A stretch of 64,000 nt of DNA, from positions 1-64,000 of the forward strand of contig NZ_JAKSYI010000112.1 of assembly GCF_022829285.1 (NCBI RefSeq), read 5' to 3'. This document shows, piece by piece, positions 36,232 through 45,519 of the stretch. Source of the DNA: Methylobacterium sp. J-078. Its GTDB lineage: Bacteria > Pseudomonadota > Alphaproteobacteria > Rhizobiales > Beijerinckiaceae. The first letter of the stretch is position 1. Every line of letters begins with the position of its first letter. The notes under the pieces were generated by a model. It did no database searches, was not told the DNA's origin, and saw nothing but the letters and a program-made list of their open reading frames with translations. The position numbers were made by a program, and so were the translations under genes.

Positions 36232-37170
36232 ATGCTCGAAGGCCTGCCTCCCCACCGCCCGACCCACGTGCTGCGCCTCCTCACCGACGAGGGCTCGGCG
36301 CGGGCGATGACCGACCTCCTCGGCGAGATGTTCGACCCGACCCAGACGGCGGTGGCCGCCTTCGAGGCGGAGGACGGCCGGACCTGGCGGCTCGAGGCCT
36401 ACTTCGCGGACGCGCCCGACGAGGACATGATCCGTGACCTGATCCGCCCCGTGGTCGGTGCGCAGGCGGACGTCGCCACCTTCGAGACCATCGACCAGCA
36501 GGATTGGGTGCGTGCCTCGCTGGAGGGCCTGAAGCCCGTGCGGGCCGGCCGCTTCCTCGTCCACGGCAGCCACGACCGCGACACGGTCCGGGCCAACGAC
36601 CTCGCCATCGAGATCGAGGCCGCGCTCGCCTTCGGCACCGGCCATCACGGCACCACGCTCGGCTGCCTCAAGGCCTTCGCGAACATCCTCAAGCAGGGGC
36701 GTCCGGCCCACGTGCTCGACGTCGGCACCGGCACCGGCATCCTGGCCTTCGCGGCGGCCAAATACCTGCACACGCCGGTCATCGCCGGCGACCTCGACCC
36801 GGAAGCGGTGACCACCGCCATCGGCAATGCCCGCCTCAACGGCCTCGGTCCGGTGCTCCGGCTCTACCAGGGGCCGGGCGTGCGCCACCCCCGCGCCGAC
36901 CGGCCGCGCCGCTTCGACGTGGTCTTCGCCAACATCCTGGCGCGGCCCCTGAAGGGGCTGGCCCCGTCGCTCACGGCGGTGGTCGCCGACCACGGCGTGC
37001 TGATCCTGTCCGGCCTCATCGAGCGCGACGTGCCGGGCGTGCTCTCCACCTACCGGCATCGCGGCTTCCACCTCGCCCGGCACGGGCTGATCGAGGGCTG
37101 GGCGACGCTGGTGCTGAAGCGCGGCGGCGCGGCACCGCGCCCGCGCCGGACGCGGTTGCGGCCCTTCTGA
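36232..37170 (+). CDS. prmA: Ribosomal protein L11 methyltransferase
   Basis: This 312-residue SAM-dependent methyltransferase has a specific N-terminal recognition domain. Its catalytic domain contains LAFGTGHHGTTLGCLKAF (PrmA hallmark), the SAM motif VLDVGTGTGILAFAAAK, GDLDPEAV and FDVVFANILARPLKGLAP (NILA motif). It methylates lysines and the N-terminus of L11. ATG at 36232 is the natural start; the frame is open upstream. The aminopeptidase gene follows after 23 bases. Confidence 0.93.
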   Translation: MLEGLPPHRPTHVLRLLTDEGSARAMTDLLGEMFDPTQTAVAAFEAEDGRTWRLEAYFADAPDEDMIRDLIRPVVGAQADVATFETIDQQDWVRASLEGLKPVRAGRFLVHGSHDRDTVRANDLAIEIEAALAFGTGHHGTTLGCLKAFANILKQGRPAHVLDVGTGTGILAFAAAKYLHTPVIAGDLDPEAVTTAIGNARLNGLGPVLRLYQGPGVRHPRADRPRRFDVVFANILARPLKGLAPSLTAVVADHGVLILSGLIERDVPGVLSTYRHRGFHLARHGLIEGWATLVLKRGGAAPRPRRTRLRPF

Positions 37171-37193
37171 GCCCGGCGTAACGCTTGAGCGCC

Positions 37194-39020
37194 ATGACCC
37201 GCGCCCGCTTCCAGACCTTCGACGATCCGAGCCACCGCCAGGGGGCCGCCCGCATCCGGGCCCTGCGCGAGGCCCTGCGCGCTGCCGGCCTCGACGGCTT
37301 CGTGGTGCCCCGCGCCGACGAGCACCAGTCCGAGTACGTGCCGCCCCAGGCCGAGCGCCTCGCCTGGCTCACCGGCTTCACCGGCTCGGCCGGCACCGCC
37401 GTGATCCTGGCCGAGGAGGCCGCCCTCGTCGTCGACGGGCGCTACACCCTCCAGGCACCGGACCAGGTCGACACCACCATCATCACCCCGGTGCCGCTCG
37501 CCGAGACCAGCGTGGCGGCCTGGATCGGCGCCCACATCAAGCCCGGGCAGGTCCTGGCCTACGATCCCTGGCTGCACACCCCCGACAGCGTGGCACGCCT
37601 GGAGCGCGCGGTGGCCAAGGCCGGCGCGCGCCTGCAGGCGGTGGAGGCGAACCCCGTCGACGCGGTCTGGACCGACCGGCCTGAGCCGCCGGCGGGGGCC
37701 GTCGTCGCCCATCCGCCGGACCTGGCCGGCGAGTCCGCCGGGGACAAGCTCGCCCGCATCCGCGCGGCCCTGGCGGAGGCGGACGATGCCGCTCTGGTGA
37801 TCTCCGATCCGCACAACCTCGCCTGGGCCTTCAACCTGCGCGGCGGCGACGTGGCCCATACGCCCCTGGCGCTGGGCTACGCGCTGGTGCCGCGCACGGG
37901 CCGCGCCGCCCTCTACCTGACCTCGCCGAACCTGAGCTCGGACCTGCGCGCCGCCCTGGCGCCCCTGGCCGACCTGCATCCGCGCGCCGCCTTCGCGGAC
38001 GGCCTTGCGGCCAAGGCGGCAAATGCCGCGCGCCTGCGCCTCGATGCGGCCACCGCCGCCTTCGCCCTCAAGCAACGCGTCGAGGCGGCCGGCGGCGTCG
38101 CCGACCTCGGACCCGATCCGATCACCGCCATGAAGGCGGTCAAGAACCCGGCCGAGATCGCCGGCACCCGCGCCGCCCATCTTCGCGATGGGGTCGCGGT
38201 GACCCGCTTCCTCGCCTGGCTCGATGCCCAGGGCGAGACGCTGACCGAGATCGCCGCCGTGGAGGCCCTGGAGGATTTCCGCGCCGAGGGCGGCCTGCTG
38301 CGCGACGTCTCGTTCCCGACGATCTCGGGCAGCGGGGCCAACGGCGCCATCGTCCACTACCGGGTCAGCCGGGAGACCGACCGACGCATCCTTCCCGGCG
38401 AGCTGTTCCTGGTGGATTCGGGAGCGCAATACGCCGACGGCACCACCGACATCACCCGCACGGTGGCGATCGGCACGCCCTCCGTGGCGATGCGCGACCA
38501 TTTCACCCGCGTGCTCCGGGGCCATATCGGCATCGCCCGGGCGGTGTTTCCGAAGGGGACCACGGGCGCACAGATCGATGCCTTCGCCCGCCTGCCGCTC
38601 TGGGAAGCCGGGCTCGACTTCGACCACGGCACCGGCCACGGCGTCGGGTCCTTCCTGTCGGTGCACGAGGGGCCGCAGCGCATCGCCAAGACCGGAACGG
38701 TGGCGCTGGAACCCGGCATGATCCTCTCGAACGAGCCGGGTTACTACAAGCCCGGCGCCTACGGCATCCGCCTGGAGAACCTCGTCCTCGTCGAGCCCCG
38801 CGAAGTGCCCGGTGGCGAGCGCCCGATACTCGGCTTCGAGACCCTGACCCTCGCCCCCTTCGACCGCCGCCTGATCCGCCCCGACCTCCTGAGCCCGGAG
38901 GAGATGGCCTGGATCGACGCCTACCATGCCCGCGTGCGGGAGGCCCTGGGGCCGCATCTCGACGCGGCGACGCGCGCCTGGCTCGAAGAGGCGACCCGGC
39001 CGATGGTGGCGGCAGTCTGA
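37194..39020 (+). CDS. pepP: Aminopeptidase P family protein (Xaa-Pro aminopeptidase, M24B)
   Basis: This 608-residue three-domain aminopeptidase P starts with ATG at 37194 (a TTG at 37185 is possible). Two creatinase-like N-terminal domains occupy about 1-310 (LTGFTGSAGTAVIL, VDGRYTLQA). The pita-bread catalytic domain holds the metal ligands in LVDSGAQY, GTTDITRT, HGTGHGVGSFLSVHEGP, SNEPGYY and RLENL. It removes N-terminal residues before proline. The long form matches the cytosolic eukaryote-like type common in Alphaproteobacteria. The symbol is used in the broad sense. Confidence 0.92.
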   Translation: MTRARFQTFDDPSHRQGAARIRALREALRAAGLDGFVVPRADEHQSEYVPPQAERLAWLTGFTGSAGTAVILAEEAALVVDGRYTLQAPDQVDTTIITPVPLAETSVAAWIGAHIKPGQVLAYDPWLHTPDSVARLERAVAKAGARLQAVEANPVDAVWTDRPEPPAGAVVAHPPDLAGESAGDKLARIRAALAEADDAALVISDPHNLAWAFNLRGGDVAHTPLALGYALVPRTGRAALYLTSPNLSSDLRAALAPLADLHPRAAFADGLAAKAANAARLRLDAATAAFALKQRVEAAGGVADLGPDPITAMKAVKNPAEIAGTRAAHLRDGVAVTRFLAWLDAQGETLTEIAAVEALEDFRAEGGLLRDVSFPTISGSGANGAIVHYRVSRETDRRILPGELFLVDSGAQYADGTTDITRTVAIGTPSVAMRDHFTRVLRGHIGIARAVFPKGTTGAQIDAFARLPLWEAGLDFDHGTGHGVGSFLSVHEGPQRIAKTGTVALEPGMILSNEPGYYKPGAYGIRLENLVLVEPREVPGGERPILGFETLTLAPFDRRLIRPDLLSPEEMAWIDAYHARVREALGPHLDAATRAWLEEATRPMVAAV

Positions 39021-39201
39021 CCCGGCCCGGGCGGAGCGCCGGGCGTCTTTCGCGACGATCCTGAGGCTCCCGGAGAACCGCAAAGGCGGGGACGCGAGAT
39101 CGCGCGGCCAAGGTCTCACCGCCAAGATCTCGCGGCTTCGAGATTTTGCGCTCCCGCGGAACGGACGTAACCTGCGCGCTTCCAGCACCGAACGGGACTC
39201 G

Positions 39202-41364
39202 ATGATCCGGCTACTCGCCCTGGCGCTCGCGCTCTTCGGCCTCTCTCTCCCCGCCGCCTCCGCGCAGGGCTTCAAGGTGCCGGCGGACCTCGTGAAGGCG
39301 AGCCTCGTCGGAGAGCCCTCCGCGATCCGGCCCGGCGAGCCCTTCACGGTCGCCATCCGCATGGTGATGCGGCCGCACTGGCACGTCTACTGGCGCAATC
39401 CCGGCGATTCCGGCCTCGCCCCGGAGGTCGCCTGGACGCTGCCGGCCGGATTCTCGGCCGGGGCGATCCAGTGGCCGGTCCCGAGCCGCATCCCGGTCTC
39501 CCACCTGATGAATTTCGGCTACGAGGGCGAGGTCGTCCTGCTCACGCAGGTGGCTCCGCCGGCCACGCTGGCGCCGTCCAAGCCGGTGACGCTCCAGGCC
39601 AAGCTGACCTACCTCGTCTGCGAGCGCGAATGCGTGCCGGGCTCGGCCGAGTTGCGCCTGACGCTGCCGGTGGCGCAGGGCGGCACCAGCACGGGGGTCG
39701 CGCCCGGATCGATGATGCTGTTCGAGGCCGCCCGCGCGGCCCTGCCGGTGCCCGCCCCCTGGCCGGTGCGCTACGGCGCCGAGAACGGGCGCCTGCAGGT
39801 GCACCTCGCCACGCCGCCCGGGCTCGCGGCCTCCTCCGTCGCCTACTTCCCCTATGCGGAGACCGCCATCGAGAACGCAGCGGCCCAGGAGGCGCGCAGC
39901 GACGCGGACGGGCTGCACATCGACCTCGCCCGCGGCGACACCACCGAGGCGGCGCCCGCGACCCTGCCGGGGGTGCTCACCTTCGACGAGGCGACACCGG
40001 ACGGACCCGTGCGCCGCGCCTACGCCGTCGGCGAGGCGCCGGGCGCGGCCGGCACCGCCACCGCCTCCGCCGCCCCGTCGGCCCCGGTACCGGTTCAGGC
40101 CCCGGACGAGAGCCTGACCCTTTGGAGCGCGGCCGGCCTCGCCTTCCTGGGCGGCCTCCTCCTCAACCTGATGCCCTGCGTCTTCCCGGTCCTGTCGATC
40201 AAGGTGCTCAGCCTCGTGACGCATTCGGGCGAGCCGGCAGGGCGCGTCCGGCTGCACGGGCTCGCCTACACGGCCGGCGTGCTCGCGTCCTTCCTGGCGC
40301 TTGCAGGCCTGCTCATCGCCCTGAAGGGGGCGGGCGCCGGCATCGGCTGGGGCTTCCAGCTGCAATCGCCCCTGGTGGTGGCGGGCCTCGCCTACCTCCT
40401 GTTCGCCATGGGTCTCAGCCTGTCGGGCGTCGTGCATCTCGGTGCCGGCATCGCGGGCCTCGGCGATGGCCTGACCCGGCGGGCGGGCCTTGAGGGCTCG
40501 TTCTTCACCGGGGTGCTCGCCACCGTGGTGGCCACCCCCTGCACCGCCCCCTTCATGGGCTCTGCGGTGGGCTTCGCCCTGACGCAGGAAGCCGGCGTGG
40601 GTCTCGCCGTCTTCGCGAGCCTCGGCCTCGGCCTTGCGCTGCCCTTCCTGGCGCTGACGATCTGGCCGGCGGCCCTGCGGCGCCTGCCCCGCCCCGGCGC
40701 CTGGATGGACACCCTGAAGGGGGCGCTGGCCTTCCCGATCTACGCCACCGTGGCCTGGCTGGTCTGGGTGCTGTCGCAGCAGGTCGGCTCGGCCGGGCTG
40801 CTCGCCGCCCTGGTGGGCCTCGTGCTGGTCGGCCTCGCCGCCTGGGCCTGGGAACGCGGGCACGGGGCCGGCCCGGCCGGCACCTGGATCGCGCGCGTCA
40901 CCGCCGCGGCGGCCCTCGCCGCCCTGGCGATCCTCACCCTCGGCCTCGACCGGGACCGGGCCGGTGCCGAGACCGCGCAGGCGGATGCCGGCGCCTTCAC
41001 CCAGGCGCGCCTCGACGGGCTCCTGGCGCAGGGCAAGCCGGTCTTCGTGAACATGACCGCGGCCTGGTGCATCACCTGCCAGGTCAACGAGCGCGCGGCC
41101 CTGCGCTCCGAAGCGGTGCAGGCCGGCCTGAAGGCCCGGGGCATCACCTATCTCAAGGGCGACTGGACCAACCAGAACCCCGAGATCACCCGCCTGCTGG
41201 AGCGCCATGGCCGCAGCGGCGTGCCGCTCTATCTCCTCTATGCCGGCTCCGGCGAGCCCGCGGTCCTGCCGCAGATCCTCACCCCCGGCCTCGTGCTGGA
41301 GGCCCTGCAGGCGGTGCCCCTGGCGGCCACGGACCGGAGCGCCGCCCTGACACCGGAGCGATAG
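39202..41364 (+). CDS. DsbD/ScsB-like protein-disulfide reductase
   Basis: From ATG at 39202 the protein has 720 residues. A signal peptide (LLALALALFGLSLPAASA) leads to a periplasmic N-domain whose pair of cysteines (CERECVPG) is typical of the DsbD/ScsB N-domain. Eight membrane helices follow (about 310-590) with a cysteine in LNLMPCVFPVLSIK and a partner in VATPCTAPFMG. The C-terminal thioredoxin-like domain has AAWCITCQVNE. Electrons pass from cytoplasmic thioredoxin to periplasmic thiols. The domain layout is closer to ScsB-type proteins than to enterobacterial DsbD. It is followed after 3 bases by a redoxin gene. Confidence 0.9.
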   Translation: MIRLLALALALFGLSLPAASAQGFKVPADLVKASLVGEPSAIRPGEPFTVAIRMVMRPHWHVYWRNPGDSGLAPEVAWTLPAGFSAGAIQWPVPSRIPVSHLMNFGYEGEVVLLTQVAPPATLAPSKPVTLQAKLTYLVCERECVPGSAELRLTLPVAQGGTSTGVAPGSMMLFEAARAALPVPAPWPVRYGAENGRLQVHLATPPGLAASSVAYFPYAETAIENAAAQEARSDADGLHIDLARGDTTEAAPATLPGVLTFDEATPDGPVRRAYAVGEAPGAAGTATASAAPSAPVPVQAPDESLTLWSAAGLAFLGGLLLNLMPCVFPVLSIKVLSLVTHSGEPAGRVRLHGLAYTAGVLASFLALAGLLIALKGAGAGIGWGFQLQSPLVVAGLAYLLFAMGLSLSGVVHLGAGIAGLGDGLTRRAGLEGSFFTGVLATVVATPCTAPFMGSAVGFALTQEAGVGLAVFASLGLGLALPFLALTIWPAALRRLPRPGAWMDTLKGALAFPIYATVAWLVWVLSQQVGSAGLLAALVGLVLVGLAAWAWERGHGAGPAGTWIARVTAAAALAALAILTLGLDRDRAGAETAQADAGAFTQARLDGLLAQGKPVFVNMTAAWCITCQVNERAALRSEAVQAGLKARGITYLKGDWTNQNPEITRLLERHGRSGVPLYLLYAGSGEPAVLPQILTPGLVLEALQAVPLAATDRSAALTPER

Positions 41365-41367
41365 CAG

Positions 41368-41985
41368 ATGCCCCAGACCCGCCGCTTCCTCCTCGCCGCG
41401 AGCCTCGCGGCGATTATGACGGGCCCAGCCCTGGCCGCCGGCCCGCAGGTGGGCAAGCCCGCGCCCGCCTTCAGCGCCCAGGATTCCGACGGCCGGACGG
41501 TCCGGCTCTCGGACTATGCCGGCAAGACAGTCGTCCTCGAATGGACCAACCACGACTGCCCCTTCGTGACGAAGCATTACGGCGCCCACGCCATGCAGGC
41601 GCTCCAAAAGAAGTGGACCGGCCAGGGCGTGGTCTGGCTCAGCGTCATCTCCTCGGCGCCGGGCGAGCAGGGCGCCGTCGACGGGGCGCAGGCCAACCGC
41701 CTGACGAAGACCCGAGAGGCCGCGCCCAGCGCCGTGCTCCTCGATCCCACCGGGACCATCGGCCGGGCCTACGACGCGAAGACGACCCCGCACATGTTCA
41801 TCATCACCCCGGACGGCACCCTCGCCTACCAGGGCGGCATCGACGACAAGCCCTCGGCCGATCCCGCCGACCTCAAGACGGCCCGGAACCACGTCGAGGC
41901 GGCCCTGACCGAACTCGCCGCCGGCAAGCCCGTCACGGTGCGGACGGCCAAGCCCTATGGCTGCACGGTCAAGTACGCCTCGTAA
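41368..41985 (+). CDS. Periplasmic redoxin (AhpC/TSA-thioredoxin fold)
   Basis: This 205-residue protein has a signal peptide ending LAA (about residue 24). Its thioredoxin-fold peroxiredoxin-like domain contains VGKPAPAFSAQDSDGRTVRLSDYAGKTVVLEW. The active-site region is NHDCPFVTKHY, a single cysteine instead of CxxC, as in the DUF-like redoxins of the AhpC/TSA group. A second cysteine lies near the C-terminus (YGCTVKYAS). It lies 3 bases behind the DsbD-like gene, so it is a likely partner or substrate. Peroxidase activity is inferred. Confidence 0.88.
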   Translation: MPQTRRFLLAASLAAIMTGPALAAGPQVGKPAPAFSAQDSDGRTVRLSDYAGKTVVLEWTNHDCPFVTKHYGAHAMQALQKKWTGQGVVWLSVISSAPGEQGAVDGAQANRLTKTREAAPSAVLLDPTGTIGRAYDAKTTPHMFIITPDGTLAYQGGIDDKPSADPADLKTARNHVEAALTELAAGKPVTVRTAKPYGCTVKYAS

Positions 41986-42029
41986 TCCTTGCGCTTGACG
42001 CGGAAACCGCCCTGCCCCAGCACGGCGCG

Positions 42030-43262
42030 ATGAGCATCGATGCCGCGCCGCGCTGGACCGTCTTCCGCAACGGGGACTTCCGCCTCTTCGGATCGGCCCG
42101 CTTCCTCACCGGCCTCGCCTTCCAGATGCAGGCGGTGGCGGTGGGGTGGTTCGTCTACGACATCACCCGCTCGGCCCTCGCCCTCGGCCTCGTGGGCCTG
42201 GCGAGCTTCCTGCCCGCCATGCTCTCGGCCCTGGTGACGGGCCACGTCGCCGACACCTACGACCGGCGCCTCGTCGCCGCCCTGGCCTACGCGACCCTGG
42301 CGCTGGCCGATCTCGGCCTGCTGCTGGCCGCCTACCTCGGCACCACGACCCTGTGGCCGATCTATCTGCTCGTGGTCGTCATCGGCACGGGCCGTGCCTT
42401 CGCCAACCCGGCCCTGCAGGCCCTGCTGCCGACCCTGGTGCCCCGTCCCCTGTTCGGCTCTGCCATCGCGTGGAACGCCTCGCTCTGGCAGAGCGCCTCG
42501 ATCCTCGGACCGGCCACCGGCGGCTTCCTCTACGCCCTCGGGCCGGCGGTGGTCTTCGGCGCGGCCGCCGCGAGCTTCGCGCTCGCCAGCGCCCTCATCC
42601 TGGCGATCCGGTTCCGCCCCGCCCCCGTCACCGAGCGCCCGCCCGTGACCTGGGAGACCCTCTCGGCCGGCCTGACCTACATCCGCACGCATCCCGTGGT
42701 GCTCGGCGCCATCAGCCTCGACCTCGTGGCGGTGCTGCTCGGCGGCGCCACCGCGCTCCTGCCGATCTTCGCGGCCGAGGTGCTGCATGTCGGCCCCCTC
42801 GGCCTCGGCGTCCTGCGCAGCATGCCGGCGGCCGGGGCGGTGCTCACCGCGATCGCGCTGGCCTACTGGCCGCTGGAGCGGCATGCGGGCCTGCGCATGC
42901 TCCAGGCCGTGGGTCTCTTCGGCCTCGCCACGGTGGGCTTCGGCCTCTCGACCTCCCTGCCCCTCTCCATGGCCTGCCTGTTCGTGACGGGGGCGGCCGA
43001 CATGATCAGCGTCTTCGTGCGCCAGACCTTCGTCCAGGGCGAGACGCCGGATGCGATGCGCGGCCGGGTCTCGGCGGTGAACTCGGTCTTCATCGGCGCC
43101 TCGAACGAACTCGGCGAGTTCGAATCCGGCACCCTGGCCGCCCTGATCGGCGCCGTCCCAGCCGTGGTGGCGGGCGGCCTCGCCACCCTGCTTGTCGCGG
43201 CCCTGTGGGGCCGGGTGTTTCCCGCGCTGCGGGCACGGGACCGGCTCGTTCCGGCGGAGTGA
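42030..43262 (+). CDS. MFS transporter, EntS-type
   Basis: This 410-residue major facilitator has about 12 helices. Family signs are FRLFGSARFLTGLAFQMQAVAVGWFVYDIT, the loop ADTYDRR and the second-half segment PDAMRGRVSAVNSVFIGASNELGEFESG, typical of the EntS/enterobactin-exporter-like group (MFS_3). The substrate is unknown. ATG at 42030 follows the redoxin gene by 44 bases, so the three genes may form one unit. Confidence 0.88.
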   Translation: MSIDAAPRWTVFRNGDFRLFGSARFLTGLAFQMQAVAVGWFVYDITRSALALGLVGLASFLPAMLSALVTGHVADTYDRRLVAALAYATLALADLGLLLAAYLGTTTLWPIYLLVVVIGTGRAFANPALQALLPTLVPRPLFGSAIAWNASLWQSASILGPATGGFLYALGPAVVFGAAAASFALASALILAIRFRPAPVTERPPVTWETLSAGLTYIRTHPVVLGAISLDLVAVLLGGATALLPIFAAEVLHVGPLGLGVLRSMPAAGAVLTAIALAYWPLERHAGLRMLQAVGLFGLATVGFGLSTSLPLSMACLFVTGAADMISVFVRQTFVQGETPDAMRGRVSAVNSVFIGASNELGEFESGTLAALIGAVPAVVAGGLATLLVAALWGRVFPALRARDRLVPAE

Positions 43263-43271
43263 GGCGCGGGA

Positions 43272-43320
43272 TTATCCCTTTCGCGGCACGTTCGTGGTGC
43301 GTGAGGGATAAAACGTGCCG
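43272..43320 (+). repeat. Two interleaved perfect inverted repeats
   Basis: TTATCCCT (43272-43279) pairs with AGGGATAA (43304-43311). CGGCACGTT (43284-43292) pairs with AACGTGCCG (43312-43320). The order A-B-A'-B' is that of a pseudoknot if transcribed. The segment starts 9 bases after the MFS stop and 163 bases before the next gene. Confidence 0.6.
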
Positions 43321-43434
43321 CAGCAAGCACCTGGTCCCAGCCTCAGCGTCCGGCGCCTTGTGGTCCCGCATGGCCAAGCTTTTGTGCATGATAGCCGCCT
43401 GCACGCAAAGGTAGAAATACGGCGGGAGGATGCC

Positions 43435-44013
43435 ATGGCCGACATCAAGGTGGTTGCGGGGAACTGCGGCAAGGGCAGGGGGACGTATCAGGCCGGGGTT
43501 CTGACCAGCCCGGACGGTGTCGAGCGCTCCGTCGAGAGCATTCTGACCGTGGAAGCTCACGGAGACGTCGCGGGCGCCCGGAACTGGGGCGGGCAAGTGC
43601 TCGAAGGCCTGAAGGGAAGCCTCGCCCTTGCCTCGAACATCGACCTGAGTGGGACGGCGCTCCTCGCCGCGACCGCCCTGACCTCAATCTCCGCCGACGA
43701 GTCCCAACCTCAGACCCTGCTGGAAATCACGTTTCAGGATGGAGACCTGCTGATCGCCCTCGCCGACCCGCGGCTTCCGGCACTGATCAGCAACGACCGA
43801 GAAGTGCTGCGACGGGGGTTCGCCCGAGCCGCACAACGCGTGTCGCAGCCGGTCGACGGGCCGGGACACGCGGATTCGTCCCTGGTGACGACGGCGAGCG
43901 AAGCGGCCCAGGCGGCCGTCGGCGCGGTTCAGGCCGTGACCGGAGCCGCCGGCGCGTCACTGAGTTCGGCCTTCGGCTTCGTTCGCCGAACCACGGGCTA
44001 CGAGCGCGGCTGA
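43435..44013 (+). CDS. Conserved-looking hypothetical protein next to tolB
   Basis: This 192-residue protein starts at ATG 43435, with GGGAGG six bases upstream. It is soluble with no signal peptide. The first 130 residues alternate strands and helices (IKVVAGNCGKGRGTYQAG, LLEITFQDGDLLIALADPRL), suggesting a compact domain perhaps of PH-like type. The last 60 residues are an Ala-rich amphipathic helix (EAAQAAVGAVQAVTGAAGASL). I do not recognise the family. It occupies the side of tolB where pal is expected in many relatives, but on the opposite strand. Confidence 0.72.
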   Translation: MADIKVVAGNCGKGRGTYQAGVLTSPDGVERSVESILTVEAHGDVAGARNWGGQVLEGLKGSLALASNIDLSGTALLAATALTSISADESQPQTLLEITFQDGDLLIALADPRLPALISNDREVLRRGFARAAQRVSQPVDGPGHADSSLVTTASEAAQAAVGAVQAVTGAAGASLSSAFGFVRRTTGYERG

Positions 44014-44017
44014 GGCT

Positions 44018-44038
44018 GCCGCCGCGCTCGGCGGCTTC
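44018..44038 (+). terminator. Terminator-like hairpin between the hypothetical gene and tolB
   Basis: GCCGCC (44018-44023) pairs with GGCGGC (44030-44035), followed by TTCTACTTT. It begins just after the hypothetical gene's stop and reaches the tolB stop. Confidence 0.5.
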
Positions 44039-45372
44039 TACTTTCCCGACAGCAGCGGCGACCAGGTCGGGTCCGAAGCGTAGGACGGGGTCGGCACCGG
44101 TTGCTCCACCTTGCCGGTGATGTCGACCATGTAGAGCTTGCCACCGCCCTGGCCGCCCGGATCACGGAAGAACAGCACGTACTGGCCGTTCGGCGCGAAG
44201 GTCGGGCCCTCGTTGTGGAAGCCTTCCGTGAGCACGCGCTCGCCCGAGCCGTCCGGCTTCATCACGCAGATGGCGAAGCCGCCCTTGCGCTGGCGGGTGA
44301 AGGCGATGAGGTCACCGCGCGGCGACCAGGCCGGCTGCGAGGCCGAGCCCTCGCCGAACGAGATGCGGGTCGGCGTCGAGCCCGACGCGCTCATGACGTA
44401 GATCTGCTGCGAGCCGCCGCGATCCGATTCGAACACGATCTGGCTGCCATCCGGCGAGAAGGTCGGCGAGGTGTCGATGGCGTTGCCGTTGGTGATCGGC
44501 GTCTGCGCCTTCGAGGCCAGATCCATGATGACGATGTCGGCGTTGCCGCCCTGCTGCACGCTCATCACGAGGCGGCGGCCATCGGGGGAGAAGCGCGGGC
44601 TGGTGCTCATGGAATCGGACTTGCCCAGCGCCTGGCGCCCGCCGGTCTCGAGGTTGATAACCTGGATGCGCGGCTGCTGGCCGGTGGTCTGGGTCATGAA
44701 GGCGATGTCCTGGGTCGCCGGCGAGTAGCGCGGCGCGACCACGGCGTTCTCGCCGTTCGTGAGCGCCCGCACGTTGGCGCCGTCCTGGTCCATCACCATC
44801 AGGCGCTTGCGCCGGTTCTCCTTGGAGCCGGATTCGTCCACGAAGGCGATACGGCTGTCGAACCAGGGGCCGAGGCCGGTGATCTTGGTGTAGACCGCAT
44901 CCGAGATGAGGTGACCCGTACGGCGCGCATTGGCCGGGTCGGTGCCGTATTGCTGGCCCGTCATCTGCTGGCCCGAGGTCACGTCCCAGAGGCGGAACTC
45001 AACCTTGAGCTTACCCGACGCGTCGCGCGCGACGCGGCCGGTGATCAGGGCCTGCACGCCGGCCGCCTTCCACTTGTCGAAGCCCGGCACCGCATCGAAG
45101 CCCGGCGCTTCCGGAAACTTCGCCTTCTCCACGGGGGTGAAGTAGCCCGAGCGACGCAGGTTGTTCGTCACCACACTGGAGACGAGGAGCCCGAGGCTCG
45201 GATCGCCGGAGAAATCCGTGACCGCGATCGGCATCGGCTGGAACGACCCGCCGCCGATGCGCAGGTTGAGCTGCGCCGCGGCCGGGGTGAGGCCGAGCAG
45301 GACGAAGGCCAGGAGCGCGAGGAGCGACGTCAGGCCCCTGGAGGTCCGGCCCTTGGGAAGACTGCGATGCAT
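44038..45372 (-). CDS. tolB: Tol-Pal system beta-propeller protein TolB
   Basis: TolB is a periplasmic protein that links Pal and the TolQRA motor during outer-membrane constriction. From ATG at 45372 it has 444 residues with a signal peptide (LTSLLALLAFVLLGLTPAAA). The N-terminal alpha/beta domain (IAVTDFSGDPSLGLLVSSVV) is followed by a six-bladed WD40-like propeller with repeats such as SPRFSPDGRRLVMS, SPTFSPDGSQIVFESD and PAWSPRGDLIAFT. ATGs at 45396 and 45411 are possible but add no signal-like sequence. It is the last gene of the tolQRAB run; no pal follows. Confidence 0.93.
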   Translation of the reverse strand: MHRSLPKGRTSRGLTSLLALLAFVLLGLTPAAAQLNLRIGGGSFQPMPIAVTDFSGDPSLGLLVSSVVTNNLRRSGYFTPVEKAKFPEAPGFDAVPGFDKWKAAGVQALITGRVARDASGKLKVEFRLWDVTSGQQMTGQQYGTDPANARRTGHLISDAVYTKITGLGPWFDSRIAFVDESGSKENRRKRLMVMDQDGANVRALTNGENAVVAPRYSPATQDIAFMTQTTGQQPRIQVINLETGGRQALGKSDSMSTSPRFSPDGRRLVMSVQQGGNADIVIMDLASKAQTPITNGNAIDTSPTFSPDGSQIVFESDRGGSQQIYVMSASGSTPTRISFGEGSASQPAWSPRGDLIAFTRQRKGGFAICVMKPDGSGERVLTEGFHNEGPTFAPNGQYVLFFRDPGGQGGGKLYMVDITGKVEQPVPTPSYASDPTWSPLLSGK

Positions 45373-45519
45373 GATCGATTCCGTGGTCGTGGGCATGCGG
45401 GTCGTGGACATGCGAGGATCGAAGGTGGGTTCGAAAAAGGGGTTTCCGCGGGTGGAAGCACCGTGCGCGGTCGACGGCGCGCGGGGGAGCGCGCGCGCCG
45501 TCCCGACGGGACCGCAGCC

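Noticed and set aside
39140..39170. Terminator-like AAGATCTCG/CGAGATTTT stem after the aminopeptidase gene
   Set aside because: The stem has a mismatch, few GC pairs and a weak T-run, and it sits close to the next start; not convincing.
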